A stretch of DNA of 64,000 bases, taken from Pseudomonas mucoides. GTDB taxonomy: Bacteria; Pseudomonadota; Gammaproteobacteria; Pseudomonadales; Pseudomonadaceae. The stretch is taken from NCBI RefSeq assembly GCF_015461845.1, contig NZ_JACOPW010000001.1:806001-870000 (forward strand). The letters run 5' to 3'. The notes under the pieces were generated by a model. The model ran no database searches. It worked only from the letters and a program-made list of their open reading frames with translations, and was not told where the DNA came from. Shown piece by piece: positions 55,518 through 63,973 of this stretch (the first letter of the stretch is position 1; each line of letters starts with the position of its first letter). The translations under genes and the position numbers were made by a program.

Positions 55518-56489
55518 ATGACCTTAACGTGTTTTCGATGTATTAGCGTCTCAACACTATTGTTACTCGGCGCCTTCAATCACGCTAACGCCAGCCAGGC
55601 TTTTCCCGCATTGGCAGAGGGCAACAAGACCATAGGCGTTCAGGTAAAGATTCAAAACTTCTCTGCCACCGATGCCCGGCAAATCAAGGACTCTGGCTTC
55701 GGGTTCGTGCGTTTTGGCGTATGGACCAACAGCTTGAACAGCCCGGCGTACCAGAATCAGATCAATGAAGCTTTCGCTGCCGCCAAATCTGCCAACTTGC
55801 CAGTATTGATGACCGTTCGCTCAACCAAAGCGTTAACCGGCAAATCGAAAAGCGGTGACGATGAACTCGCCAACGCAGGCGCGGCATTCTCAAACTCAGT
55901 CATTGGCCTGGAAAACACATACAGCACGCAGCTTGTGGCCATTGAAATATGGAATGAACCGGACTTGCCAAAATACTGGCCCACACAGGATTTTGAAGTA
56001 ACCTTTGTGCCGTTCATGAGCGCAGTGTGCAACGGATTGCAAAAGCGCGATCACTCAACACCGCTGATCGGGTTTGGATTCGCACGGGCGCCCACCACAG
56101 GCTCCAAGTCGACCGCTGCACTGACTAAAATCATGACTGCGTATCCGAAATGCCTGAGTGCTGTCTCCTATCATCCCTATGGTATGTCGGGCACAGAGAT
56201 CAGCAGTGCTCAAGCATTTATTCTCGACAGTTTCCATGTACCCGGCGTGATTACCGAATGGGGAGTGCCATCGCTCAGTTCCATCGGAGGAACTACCGGA
56301 CAGGCCACACGCATCACCAAGTTCATTACCGACGTCAAGCAGCTGAACATACCGCTGACCTCTCTTTACGAATGGAAAAACAGCGACTCAGGCAGCAATG
56401 ACCGTGAACGAAGTTTTGGATTAAAGTCTTCTGATGGCAACTCAAAACCAGCGGAAGCGGCCGTCAAGACGCTATTAAAGGCACCCTAG
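55518..56489 (+). CDS. Secreted glycoside hydrolase-like protein (PslG/GH39-like)
   Basis: A 323-residue exported TIM-barrel protein. The signal peptide ends near NANA. Catalytic Glu residues are likely in EIWNEPDLPKYW (acid/base) and VITEWG (nucleophile), as in clan GH-A (GH5/GH39). P. aeruginosa PslG, a periplasmic glycosidase required for Psl production, is a functional parallel. It faces wzb divergently, so it may trim or degrade the local polymer. ATG 55518 has AGGA 8 bp upstream. Confidence 0.78.
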   Translation: MTLTCFRCISVSTLLLLGAFNHANASQAFPALAEGNKTIGVQVKIQNFSATDARQIKDSGFGFVRFGVWTNSLNSPAYQNQINEAFAAAKSANLPVLMTVRSTKALTGKSKSGDDELANAGAAFSNSVIGLENTYSTQLVAIEIWNEPDLPKYWPTQDFEVTFVPFMSAVCNGLQKRDHSTPLIGFGFARAPTTGSKSTAALTKIMTAYPKCLSAVSYHPYGMSGTEISSAQAFILDSFHVPGVITEWGVPSLSSIGGTTGQATRITKFITDVKQLNIPLTSLYEWKNSDSGSNDRERSFGLKSSDGNSKPAEAAVKTLLKAP

Positions 56490-56490
56490 C

Positions 56491-56520
56491 GAAAAACAGC
56501 CTCCGTGGTTAATGGGGGCT
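56491..56520 (-). terminator. Terminator-like hairpin between convergent genes
   Basis: AGCCTCC/GGGGGCT (one G-T pair) with loop GTGGTTAAT. On the minus strand it is followed by GTTTTTC. It overlaps the 3' end of the 56509 gene. Confidence 0.45.
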
Positions 56521-56913
56521 CTTGTTCGTGCATTCGGAATCACTCGTCGGGTCGAGCGCCAGAGAGGCTTCCACCAGCACTTCCAACAATACGACTTGCG
56601 CTTCAATGCGCAGGTCTTGCTGACGTTGTTGCGCGTCGTTCATTTGCTCCATCATTACGCGGGTGACCTGAGACGGCACGCTGTGTTTCACTCGCTGCAG
56701 CCAACCGGGAATATTTTTTGCGGCTTTAACCCTGCCCATTTCAACCACACCCTGCAAATTATCCGGGTGGTTATTTTTTGAAACGGCCATCAACTCTTCA
56801 AATACTTCGGTGAGTTTCTTCAGGACATAACCCAGGATAAGGTCATCGAAGGCCTCCACATTTCCAGACACCTGCTTCCCCTGTGAAGTCATCTTCCCGT
56901 CCGATACATCCAT
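56509..56913 (-). CDS. Hypothetical protein, 134 aa
   Basis: A soluble, helix-rich protein with coiled-coil character (NDAQQRQQDLRIEAQ) and no signal peptide. I do not recognise the family. The start may be ATG 56913 or 56892; the first gives the listed length. It lies between the EPS locus and tal and is transcribed on the minus strand. No function is assigned. Confidence 0.55.
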   Translation of the reverse strand: MDVSDGKMTSQGKQVSGNVEAFDDLILGYVLKKLTEVFEELMAVSKNNHPDNLQGVVEMGRVKAAKNIPGWLQRVKHSVPSQVTRVMMEQMNDAQQRQQDLRIEAQVVLLEVLVEASLALDPTSDSECTNKSPH

Positions 56914-57195
56914 TTATCAGCAGCACGTTACACGGCATCCGGGCCTCGCTATTTGACATCTTATAACGGCGGGCCCGACCCTTTTTAACGGCGCCCCCTC
57001 TCAAGATAAGGCGTCAACGGTCAGTTACCTTGAACCTGTGCCCGGTTTTGGGATCGTATTAACCGATACGGTGCCCCGCCATTCAAACAGCCGTTTTCAG
57101 GTTGTTGCCGCTGGGGCCATTGATACGTACATGCGCCCTTGAGTGGCTGTCAGCGCTCGGGTAATGTCATTAGACCCACAGGACAGAGCACGCCC

Positions 57196-58122
57196 ATGAC
57201 TTCCAAGCTGGAACAACTGAAACAAATGACCACCGTGGTTGCCGATACCGGCGACTTCGAAGCTATTGCTCGCGTTAAACCGGTGGACGCCACCACTAAC
57301 CCTTCCCTGTTGCTCAAAGCCGCAGCGATTCCTGCCTACGCCGAATTGCTGAACGCTTGCGTTCACGATTGCAAAGGCGATGTGGGCCTGGCCAGCGACC
57401 GTTTTGGCGTTGCAGTCGGGCAAGAGATTCTGAAGGTTGTCCCGGGCCGCATTTCCACCGAAGTGGATGCACGTCTGTCGTTCGACACTGACGCCGTATT
57501 GAAGCGCGCGCACCGTCTGATCGAGCTGTACGACAAGGCCGGGATTGGCCGTGACCGCGTGCTGATCAAAATTGCCTCCACCTGGGAAGGCATTCGCGCG
57601 GCAGAGACACTGGAAAAAGAAGGCATTCAAACCAACCTGACGCTGTTGTTCTCGTTTGCTCAGGCAGCCGCGTGTGCCGATGCAGGCGTGTTCCTGATCT
57701 CGCCGTTCGTGGGCCGGATTTACGACTGGTACAAGAAAGCCAACGGCAACGACTACACCGGCGCGGATGATCCGGGCGTGCAGTCGGTGACCCGCATCTA
57801 CAACTACTACAAAGCCAATGACTACAAGACGGTGGTGATGGGCGCGAGCTTCCGCAACCTGAGCCAGATTGAGCAATTGGCCGGTTGTGATCGCCTGACC
57901 ATCAGCCCGGACCTGCTGGAGAAGCTGGCGACGGACACTGGCAAGCTGGAGCGCAAGTTGGCGCCTGGGCATGCCGGTGAGGCGCGCCAGAGCTTGAATG
58001 AAGCGCAGTTCCGTTGGTTGTCCAACGAGGACGCGATGGCGACCGAGAAACTGGCTGAGGGCATTCGTCAGTTTGCTCGCGACCAGGAGAAGCTTGAAGC
58101 TCTGCTGCAAGCCAAGCTGTGA
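57196..58122 (+). CDS. tal: Transaldolase
   Basis: A 308-residue enzyme of the pentose phosphate pathway. It moves a dihydroxyacetone unit between sedoheptulose-7-phosphate and glyceraldehyde-3-phosphate. It has [14 protein letters not shown], the Schiff-base Lys in [10 protein letters not shown] and [21 protein letters not shown] 57196 gives the normal class I length. A strong terminator follows. Confidence 0.95.
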   Translation: MTSKLEQLKQMTTVVADTGDFEAIARVKPVDATTNPSLLLKAAAIPAYAELLNACVHDCKGDVGLASDRFGVAVGQEILKVVPGRISTEVDARLSFDTDAVLKRAHRLIELYDKAGIGRDRVLIKIASTWEGIRAAETLEKEGIQTNLTLLFSFAQAAACADAGVFLISPFVGRIYDWYKKANGNDYTGADDPGVQSVTRIYNYYKANDYKTVVMGASFRNLSQIEQLAGCDRLTISPDLLEKLATDTGKLERKLAPGHAGEARQSLNEAQFRWLSNEDAMATEKLAEGIRQFARDQEKLEALLQAKL

Positions 58123-58140
58123 TTTGAGTTAGCGCAATAC

Positions 58141-58174
58141 AAAAAGGGCGAACCTTGATGGGTTCGCCCTTTTT
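58141..58174. terminator. Terminator between tal and rssC
   Basis: AAAAAGGGCGAACC/GGTTCGCCCTTTTT with a 6-bp loop is a strong bidirectional terminator. Confidence 0.93.
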
Positions 58175-58194
58175 TGTGCCAGTTACTTAAGTGA

Positions 58195-58677
58195 TCAGTG
58201 ACGCTCCAGCGCGTTCACCAGGTCATGGAACGCTTCACGATTGTGATCATTGAGGCCCATGAGGATTTTGTGGGCTTCAAGCACCTTGATCCTCACCACT
58301 TCCTCGGACTGGTCCTGGTCTGGCAGGTCGTCCAGGCATTCCGGGCACGGCACTGGCTGGTCAACAATGTTGAACACCTGCTCGAAGCCCATGGATTCGA
58401 GCAGCCGGGTGATGTCTTCGTGGGTGGTGACGACAGTCGGCAGCAAGCCGACTTTCTGCCGCGACAGGATCGACAATTTGGCCAGCAGGCCAAGGGTGGT
58501 GCTGTCGATGCTGCGGGTTTCGGTCAGGTCGATCACGATCGCGTTGAAATTCAACGCGGTGAAGATCCGATCAATAGTCGCATCCAACGCCGAACACAGG
58601 GTCAGGCGAACTTCACCGACGAATTTCAGGACGAAGGTGCCATCCTGCTCGGCGAACTGGATTCTACCGGTACTCAT
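58195..58677 (-). CDS. rssC: STAS-domain anti-sigma factor antagonist RssC
   Basis: A 160-residue protein with an N-terminal STAS domain. The conserved phospho-site Ser56 lies in LTETRSIDSTTLG, so it can be switched by phosphorylation. A C-terminal extension of about 50 acidic residues follows. It overlaps the rssB stop codon by 1 bp (TAATG), so it is the partner of the phosphatase-bearing response regulator. Order and content match the PA2797-PA2798 pair, used here for naming; HsbA is a paralogue with the same fold. Confidence 0.82.
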   Translation of the reverse strand: MSTGRIQFAEQDGTFVLKFVGEVRLTLCSALDATIDRIFTALNFNAIVIDLTETRSIDSTTLGLLAKLSILSRQKVGLLPTVVTTHEDITRLLESMGFEQVFNIVDQPVPCPECLDDLPDQDQSEEVVRIKVLEAHKILMGLNDHNREAFHDLVNALERH

Positions 58678-59858
58678 TAAAGATTCCTGCTCAACACCAA
58701 CAGGGCGATATCATCCGGCATCTCCCCCAGCGTGGCCAATCCAAAAACCTGCCGCAGCCCATCCAGGGTGCCGCCCGCAGCCTTGACCCGTTGGGGCAAC
58801 GCCGCTTCTTTTTCTTTGAGTGTGGCTTCTGGCAAAAGGTCCAGAATGCCATCAGACATCAGCGTCAGGCTGAACGTCGGCGGCAGCTCCAGCACGTGGT
58901 CTTCGTAGGTGGCTTCATTAAAGAGCCCCACCGGCAGACCGCGCCCTTCCAGATAACGAACACTGTCTGGCGTGTACAACACTGGCAACGGCAAATGACC
59001 ACCGATGCTATAGGTCAACAAACCTGTCTCCTCGTCGATGACTCCACCGACCATTGTGACGTGTTTACCCAGCTTACAACTGATCAGGCCTCGGTTGATA
59101 TGACCAAGGACCTCTGAAGGCTTGAATTCCGGCAATGTACCGCTGCGCTTGGATTCGAACAGCAAGCGCGTGGTCATGAACTTCAGCAGCACCGTAACGA
59201 ACGCTGAAGAGGCGCCATGCCCGGAAACGTCTGCCAGGTAGAAGGCTACCCTACGCTCATCGACCCGAAAGTAGTCAACGAAATCACCCGAGAGGTACAG
59301 CGACGGGATGATCTGGTGCGCAAACTGAAACTCGTCGATGGTCCAGGGGCTGACCGGCAGCATGTTCATCTGCACCTGGCGACCGGCGTTCTGGTCTTCC
59401 TGGAGCAGGTTCAGGCTGGCGGCGAGCTCGCGGTTGGCCTTTTCCAGCTTTTCGCGGTAGCGCTGGTTTTCCAGCAGCAGGCGCGCACGATCAAGGGCCC
59501 GGCGCACAGAATGCTCGAGCACTGCCAGATCTTCGAGAGGCTTGATCAGGTAATCCGCGGCGCCAAGGCGCAGTGCCTCGACCGCGTCGTTCATCACGCC
59601 GGCACCCGAAACCACAATCACCGGCGTTTGCGGGGACCGTTCGGTAACCTGGCGAATGAGTTCGAGTCCGCCCATCTGCGGCATGCGCAGATCGCAGATG
59701 ACCAAGTCGGGCTTGTCTTGCTCGAATACCTGAAGACCCTGTTGGCCATTGCTGGCCTGCAGGACACTGAAACCACTGTCTTCCAAATAGGCCGCGAGAC
59801 TCGCGCGCACTACTTCGTCATCATCGATTATCAGCAGCGTGGCACTGGTTTTTGGCAT
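58677..59858 (-). CDS. rssB: RssB-like response regulator with PP2C phosphatase domain
   Basis: A 393-residue protein. The receiver domain has DDDE, phosphoacceptor Asp56 in LVICDLRMP, and LIKPL; a coiled-coil linker (residues 140-165) leads to a PPM/SpoIIE-type phosphatase with SGDFVDYFR, ADVSGHGASSAFV and LMSDGILDLL. RssB controls RpoS turnover in gamma-proteobacteria. In pseudomonads this architecture is paired with an antagonist, here RssC, whose Ser56 is the probable target. ATG 59858 avoids an unlikely 20-residue upstream extension. Confidence 0.85.
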   Translation of the reverse strand: MPKTSATLLIIDDDEVVRASLAAYLEDSGFSVLQASNGQQGLQVFEQDKPDLVICDLRMPQMGGLELIRQVTERSPQTPVIVVSGAGVMNDAVEALRLGAADYLIKPLEDLAVLEHSVRRALDRARLLLENQRYREKLEKANRELAASLNLLQEDQNAGRQVQMNMLPVSPWTIDEFQFAHQIIPSLYLSGDFVDYFRVDERRVAFYLADVSGHGASSAFVTVLLKFMTTRLLFESKRSGTLPEFKPSEVLGHINRGLISCKLGKHVTMVGGVIDEETGLLTYSIGGHLPLPVLYTPDSVRYLEGRGLPVGLFNEATYEDHVLELPPTFSLTLMSDGILDLLPEATLKEKEAALPQRVKAAGGTLDGLRQVFGLATLGEMPDDIALLVLSRNL

Positions 59859-60134
59859 GTGGGCAAACGGCGCCAGAATTAGGTTGGCGTAGCAGGCACG
59901 GGTTTTAGCCCGGCTCACACTACTGGATTCGCTTTCTAGCCTCTCTATTGCACCGTTTTCGAGCGTTTGCCCTACTCACCTGTACACCAGAGGTGCCCTT
60001 CTAAGGCGCAGACGGTACTCCCATCCGAGAGGCGTTTCAAGCTCACGCCGATGGTCGCTTGGCGTCTTTACTTGTCAAATCACCGGGAGTTATAAGAACG
60101 GACAAATCCGTAACCCAATGGAAGGATCGAGCCC

Positions 60135-60434
60135 ATGAGTCAAACCGGTCGGGACTACAGCGAAAAGCGCGATTTCATCCGCATGCGAGTCGATGCCGAT
60201 GTGTCGTTGATTCATGAAGGTGATGAGGTGCCAGCCGTCTGCATCGACCTTTCCAGCAGTGGCATGCAGGTTGAAGCGAAGCGTGAGTTCAAGGTGGGCG
60301 ACCGGCTCAACGTGCGCATCGATTCCGATCACGCCGCCTTAAAAGGTCTTGAGGCCGACACCGAAGTGGTGTGGGTGAAGCCTTTGGACGGTGAAGGTCA
60401 GAAACTCGGGCTTACAATCTTGAAGATGAAATAA
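60135..60434 (+). CDS. PilZ-domain c-di-GMP receptor
   Basis: A 99-residue protein, a single PilZ domain. Both ligand motifs are intact: RxxxR in KRDFIRMRV and DxSxxG in DLSSSGMQV. It should bind c-di-GMP and act on an unidentified partner. GGAAGGATCGAGCCC lies before ATG. It is divergent from rssB and is the equivalent of PA2799. A strong terminator follows. Confidence 0.9.
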   Translation: MSQTGRDYSEKRDFIRMRVDADVSLIHEGDEVPAVCIDLSSSGMQVEAKREFKVGDRLNVRIDSDHAALKGLEADTEVVWVKPLDGEGQKLGLTILKMK

Positions 60435-60447
60435 GCCGGATCCAAAT

Positions 60448-60484
60448 CGAAGAAGGCGGCCCATGGGCCGCCTTCTTCGTTTTA
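60448..60484. terminator. Terminator between the PilZ gene and mlaA
   Basis: A 15-bp near-perfect stem (GAAGAAGGCGGCCC/GGGCCGCCTTCTTC) with loop ATG, followed by GTTTTA. Confidence 0.93.
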
Positions 60485-60494
60485 CCGGTCGAGA

Positions 60495-61184
60495 TTAAAA
60501 ATCGTCTTCAACCTTGCCGTCTTTGACTTTGAATTCACGGTTCTGCAAGTACGCATTACGGATGAAGATGTACTTGTCGCCGGTGATCAGCTTCTCGCTC
60601 GACAGCAAGCTGGCACGCGTGTCGACGATGTTCAGGCCGAAGACCGAGTTACGCACCGGCACATCGTTGATGTAAGGGTACGGGCCGGTGTAGCTGTCGA
60701 CATACTTGGAAGGCGCATCACGCAAGGTGCTTGGGCCCAACAGCGGCAGCATCACATACGGGCCGCTACCGACACCCCAGTAGCCAAGGGTTTGACCGAA
60801 GTCTTCGTCATTACGATTCAGGCCCATCTTGGTCCCGACATCGAAGAAGCCCAGCAAGCCGAACGTGGTGTTAAAGATGATACGGGCAGTGTCGGTGCCC
60901 GCCGCGGCCGGTTTGGCCTGCAGAATGTTGTTCACCAGGTTGGTGACGTCACCGACGTTGCGAAACATGTTATGGATGCCGTCTTCCAGAAACTGCGGCG
61001 TGATGAACTCATAGCCCTGAGCCACAGGCTTGAGTGCATACGTGTCGATCACATCGTTGAACTTGTAGATCGGACGGTTAATGCTTTCCCAAGGATCGTC
61101 TTCTGAAGCAGCCTGAGCCCCAAACGGAACCAGCAACACGCTGGCACACACAAAAAGCTGAGCGAGATGATTGCTCCAGCGCAT
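60495..61184 (-). CDS. mlaA: MlaA family outer-membrane phospholipid-asymmetry protein
   Basis: A 229-residue exported protein. It removes misplaced phospholipids from the outer leaflet of the outer membrane together with the Mla system. It has WESINRPIYKFNDVID, FLEDGIHNMFRNVGDV, NTTFGLLGFFDVGTKMGL, DFGQTLGYWGVGSGPY and PLLGPSTLRD, all family hallmarks. The N-terminal signal ends GAQA|ASED without a lipobox Cys, unlike the E. coli lipoprotein. It corresponds to PA2800 (vacJ). Confidence 0.9.
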   Translation of the reverse strand: MRWSNHLAQLFVCASVLLVPFGAQAASEDDPWESINRPIYKFNDVIDTYALKPVAQGYEFITPQFLEDGIHNMFRNVGDVTNLVNNILQAKPAAAGTDTARIIFNTTFGLLGFFDVGTKMGLNRNDEDFGQTLGYWGVGSGPYVMLPLLGPSTLRDAPSKYVDSYTGPYPYINDVPVRNSVFGLNIVDTRASLLSSEKLITGDKYIFIRNAYLQNREFKVKDGKVEDDF

Positions 61185-61384
61185 AAAAAAACTCCTTGGA
61201 TTTTACTGGCGCGGGCACTTGGCCCGGGCATTAAGCTGGCAAGTATAAGACGGAAAAGCCAGTTTAGGCAGCCTCGCGCTCATTCGCCTACAGATGAATC
61301 GCTCCGATTGAGAGCGCTTCACATCAATGTCACTCAACTGTCACTGACGCCGCATAGCCTTGTCACTATTTCAGGGACGCTCCT

Positions 61385-62005
61385 ATGCCGCACGCCGAAA
61401 CCTTGCCCGTTGCAGCACCCAGCTTGACCGCCGTCCTGTTCGGCCTCAGTGGTTGCCTGGTGGATTTCGGCGCCCGGACGCGTCAGAACGGGGCTTACTC
61501 TGCCGAGCACGCCGAGGCCACTCCCGGCGCGCTGGACAGCCTGCGCAGTTTGCAGCGCCAGCAAATTCCCTGCGCCTGGCTCGATGAACTACCTCCCACC
61601 CTCAGTCATTCCTTGGCCGTCACCCTGCCCTCCTGGATCACCTCGTCGCAACATTCCGCAACAATCAACCCATGGCCCGCGCCGAACGCTTGCTGGCAAG
61701 CCCTGATGGCGTTGAACGTCGAACGCCTGGATGGCTGCGTGCTGGTCAGTGGCGAACCCCGGTTGCTGCAATCGGGGCTGAATGCCGGGTTGTGGACGAT
61801 TGGCCTGGCGTCCTGCGGCTCGCTCTGCGGCCTCGCACCCAGCGAATGGCACGCATTGACCCAAAAGGAGCGCGAGCACTTGCGCGGCAAGGCGACGATG
61901 CAGCTATTCGGGCTGGGCGTGCATTCGGTGATCGATCATCTCGGCGACCTCGACACCTGCCTGGCCGATATCAGCCTGCGCCGGCTCAAGGGCGAAAAGC
62001 CCTGA
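61385..62005 (+). CDS. Degenerate HAD-superfamily protein (PhnX-like)
   Basis: A 206-residue protein with an N-terminal segment AVLFGLSGCLVDFGA that aligns with the phosphonatase-like motif AxxFDWAGTxVDFG. The nucleophile Asp is replaced by Gly and the second Asp of DxxGT is also missing, so no phosphatase or phosphonatase activity is expected. The rest is helix-rich with a Cys-containing core. It sits in the position of PA2803 in the conserved block. A regulatory or scaffolding role is speculative. Confidence 0.7.
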   Translation: MPHAETLPVAAPSLTAVLFGLSGCLVDFGARTRQNGAYSAEHAEATPGALDSLRSLQRQQIPCAWLDELPPTLSHSLAVTLPSWITSSQHSATINPWPAPNACWQALMALNVERLDGCVLVSGEPRLLQSGLNAGLWTIGLASCGSLCGLAPSEWHALTQKEREHLRGKATMQLFGLGVHSVIDHLGDLDTCLADISLRRLKGEKP

Positions 62006-62114
62006 CCGAGATCATGCAGGTTGCGCGCAAGTGGATTAATCTAAAGGTCAGCCATAGACCTTTGGCGCGAGGCTGCGGTCTATGCCAGTGCCTATCGATA
62101 AAAGGAAGAACGCC

Positions 62115-62378
62115 ATGCCTGCCCGCGAACTGCAAGAACAACTCAATACTCTGCGCGAGCAATTGGAACAGAATCCACCGCTGTCCGAAGCCGAGCGCGA
62201 AGACCTGCACGCGCTGATGCAACAGATCGAACTGAAACTTGAACTGGAACGGGAAACCAAGGATTCCAGTCTGGCTGACGGCGTCAACCTGGCCGTCGAA
62301 CGCTTTGAACTCGAACACCCTGTTATTGCCGGCACGTTGCGCAACATCGCGCAAACCCTGGGCAACATGGGGATCTGA
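62115..62378 (+). CDS. DUF4404 family protein
   Basis: An 87-residue soluble protein, mostly alpha-helical (ELQEQLNTLREQLEQNPPLS, then EREDLHALMQQIELKLE), matching the DUF4404 family as seen in pseudomonads. AAGGA lies 8 bp before ATG 62115. The function is unknown. It is followed by a strong terminator. Confidence 0.8.
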   Translation: MPARELQEQLNTLREQLEQNPPLSEAEREDLHALMQQIELKLELERETKDSSLADGVNLAVERFELEHPVIAGTLRNIAQTLGNMGI

Positions 62379-62391
62379 ACCCGCCGGATAC

Positions 62392-62424
62392 AAAAAAGCC
62401 CCGCTAGCGATAGCGGGGCTTTTT
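62392..62424. terminator. Terminator between DUF4404 gene and queF
   Basis: AAAAAAGCCCCGCTA/TAGCGGGGCTTTTT with a GCGA loop is a very stable bidirectional terminator. Confidence 0.95.
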
Positions 62425-62462
62425 AATATCCGGGATTGGCAATGCTATCCCACATTAGATCT

Positions 62463-63293
62463 TCACTGACGGACCAGGCGATGGTTCGGCAGTTGAACGG
62501 TTTCGGTGCTGCGATAGGGGTTGATATCCAGCCCTCCACGGCGCACATACCGCGCATACACCGTCAATTTCTCCGGCTTCAGCAGCCGCTGCAAGTCGAG
62601 AAAAATCCGCTCCACGCACTGCTCATGAAAGTCCGAGTGCTGACGGAAGCTCACGATGTACTCCAGCAAACTCGCGTGATCCAGTGCCGCGCCACGGTAT
62701 TCCACCGCCACGCTACCCCAATCCGGCTGGCTGGTGACCGGGCAGTTGGATTTGAGCAAATGGCTGTGCACGCTCTCCTCCACGATGCGCGACTCATCGC
62801 AACGCAGCAGCTCCGGACGCGGGTGTTCGTAGTTGCTGACGCTGATGTCCAGGTCATCAATGCACATACCCGGCAACGCAACCACGCCTTCGGCTTCAAC
62901 GTCCTTGAGACTGCGAATGCGCACGCCAACCGGCTTGCCGGCAGCCGCCGACAGGTCTTTCGCCAGCGTCGCTTCGAGGCTCGCCGTATCGGCAAACGGC
63001 GTCTGGTTCAGCGAGTTCAGGTACAGCTTGAACGACTTCGATTCGATGATGTTCGGCGAATCCGCCGGGATGCTGAACTCGCCAATCGCCACGACTGGCT
63101 TGCCGGACGGCAACAGCCACGACAGTTCGAAGCAGTTCCAGAAATCCACGCCTTTATACGGCAGGGTCTCAGCCGTCAGACCCAGCTCGGCCCATTTCGC
63201 GGTACGCGGGATCGGGAACAGCAGGGACGGCGTGTAAGTGGCGATGTATTCGCTGGATTTGCCCAGCGGCGAGTGTTCGGCTGCGGGATGCAT
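62463..63293 (-). CDS. queF: NADPH-dependent 7-cyano-7-deazaguanine reductase QueF
   Basis: A 276-residue enzyme of the queuosine pathway that reduces preQ0 to preQ1. It has the bimodular QueF length, the [15 protein letters not shown] motif (NADPH), and the catalytic Cys in [12 protein letters not shown]. The family is related to GTP cyclohydrolase I. It is the PA2806 equivalent. It converges on the DUF4404 gene. Confidence 0.94.
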   Translation of the reverse strand: MHPAAEHSPLGKSSEYIATYTPSLLFPIPRTAKWAELGLTAETLPYKGVDFWNCFELSWLLPSGKPVVAIGEFSIPADSPNIIESKSFKLYLNSLNQTPFADTASLEATLAKDLSAAAGKPVGVRIRSLKDVEAEGVVALPGMCIDDLDISVSNYEHPRPELLRCDESRIVEESVHSHLLKSNCPVTSQPDWGSVAVEYRGAALDHASLLEYIVSFRQHSDFHEQCVERIFLDLQRLLKPEKLTVYARYVRRGGLDINPYRSTETVQLPNHRLVRQ

Positions 63294-63354
63294 GGCGGAA
63301 ACCTGACTGAAGAATCAGCGGATTCTACCAGCCTTTGCGCCCGCCATTGAGTGC

Positions 63355-63879
63355 TTACTGACTGACAGTCAACTTGCCGACCATGCCCGCCTGATAATGG
63401 CCGGGGATGTTGCAGGCAAACTCCAGGCTGCTGGCCTTGGTGAAGGTCCAGGTCAGCTCGGCGGTTTTACCCGGCTCGACGAGGACGCTGTTCGGGTCAT
63501 CGTGCTTCATCATTCCATGATCCATGCCCGCCATCGCACCGTGGTCCATTTCCTTCATGCCGTTAGGCGTCAGCATGCCACTCTGTTGCATCTGCAACAT
63601 TTCCTGCTGGTGTTTGGCATGCATCGCCGCGTCCCCCAGGTTGAATTCGTGCAACAACTGGCCTTTATTCACCAGCACAAAACGAATGGTCTCACCCGCC
63701 TTGATATCAATCGCCTTGGGGGTGAATGACATGTCGCCCATCACCACTTCTACACTGCGAGTCACCTTGGCCGCCGCAGCGGGTTGGCCGAAGTCGTAGG
63801 ACTGCGCCGGGGCAGCCCACACCGGCGAGCTCAACGCCAACAAACACGCCATCCGCAGCAAAGATTTGCGCAAAAACAT
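63355..63879 (-). CDS. Cupredoxin-domain copper-binding protein
   Basis: A 174-residue exported protein (signal peptide ending VWA|APAQ). The C-terminal cupredoxin domain has the copper ligands His in LLHEFNLGD and Cys/His/Met in EFACNIPGHYQAGM. A Met/His-rich loop (MDHGAMAGMDHGMMKHDD) fits copper handling. It is the PA2807 equivalent. A box matching the copA promoter lies 65 bp upstream, which supports copper induction. Confidence 0.9.
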   Translation of the reverse strand: MFLRKSLLRMACLLALSSPVWAAPAQSYDFGQPAAAAKVTRSVEVVMGDMSFTPKAIDIKAGETIRFVLVNKGQLLHEFNLGDAAMHAKHQQEMLQMQQSGMLTPNGMKEMDHGAMAGMDHGMMKHDDPNSVLVEPGKTAELTWTFTKASSLEFACNIPGHYQAGMVGKLTVSQ

Positions 63880-63944
63880 AGTCGTACTCCAACAAGATAA
63901 AGTTCAGCCTGTGGAAAACTCTAAACTGCGGCCACTGCCCGCAA

Positions 63945-63973
63945 CCTGACAGCCAGATTACAACTTTGTCAGG
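63945..63973 (-). promoter_or_regulatory. Copper-type regulator box upstream of the cupredoxin gene
   Basis: Read on the minus strand, the 29-bp element CCTG-N-CAAA-NN-TGTAATC-N6-TCAG matches 19 of 29 bases of the copA box, ends 65 bp before the ATG at 63879, and is followed after 20 bp by TTAG. Its ends also form an AACCTGACA/TGTCAGGTT inverted repeat (63943-63975). CopR is the likely binder. Confidence 0.75.

Noticed and set aside
57097..58110. 337-codon minus-strand frame opposite tal
   Set aside because: Shadow of transaldolase; arises from codon bias.
58195..59858. Naming as HsbA/HsbR
   Set aside because: The architecture also fits, but the tal-PilZ-mlaA neighbourhood matches the PA2797/PA2798 pair, so RssC/RssB is used.
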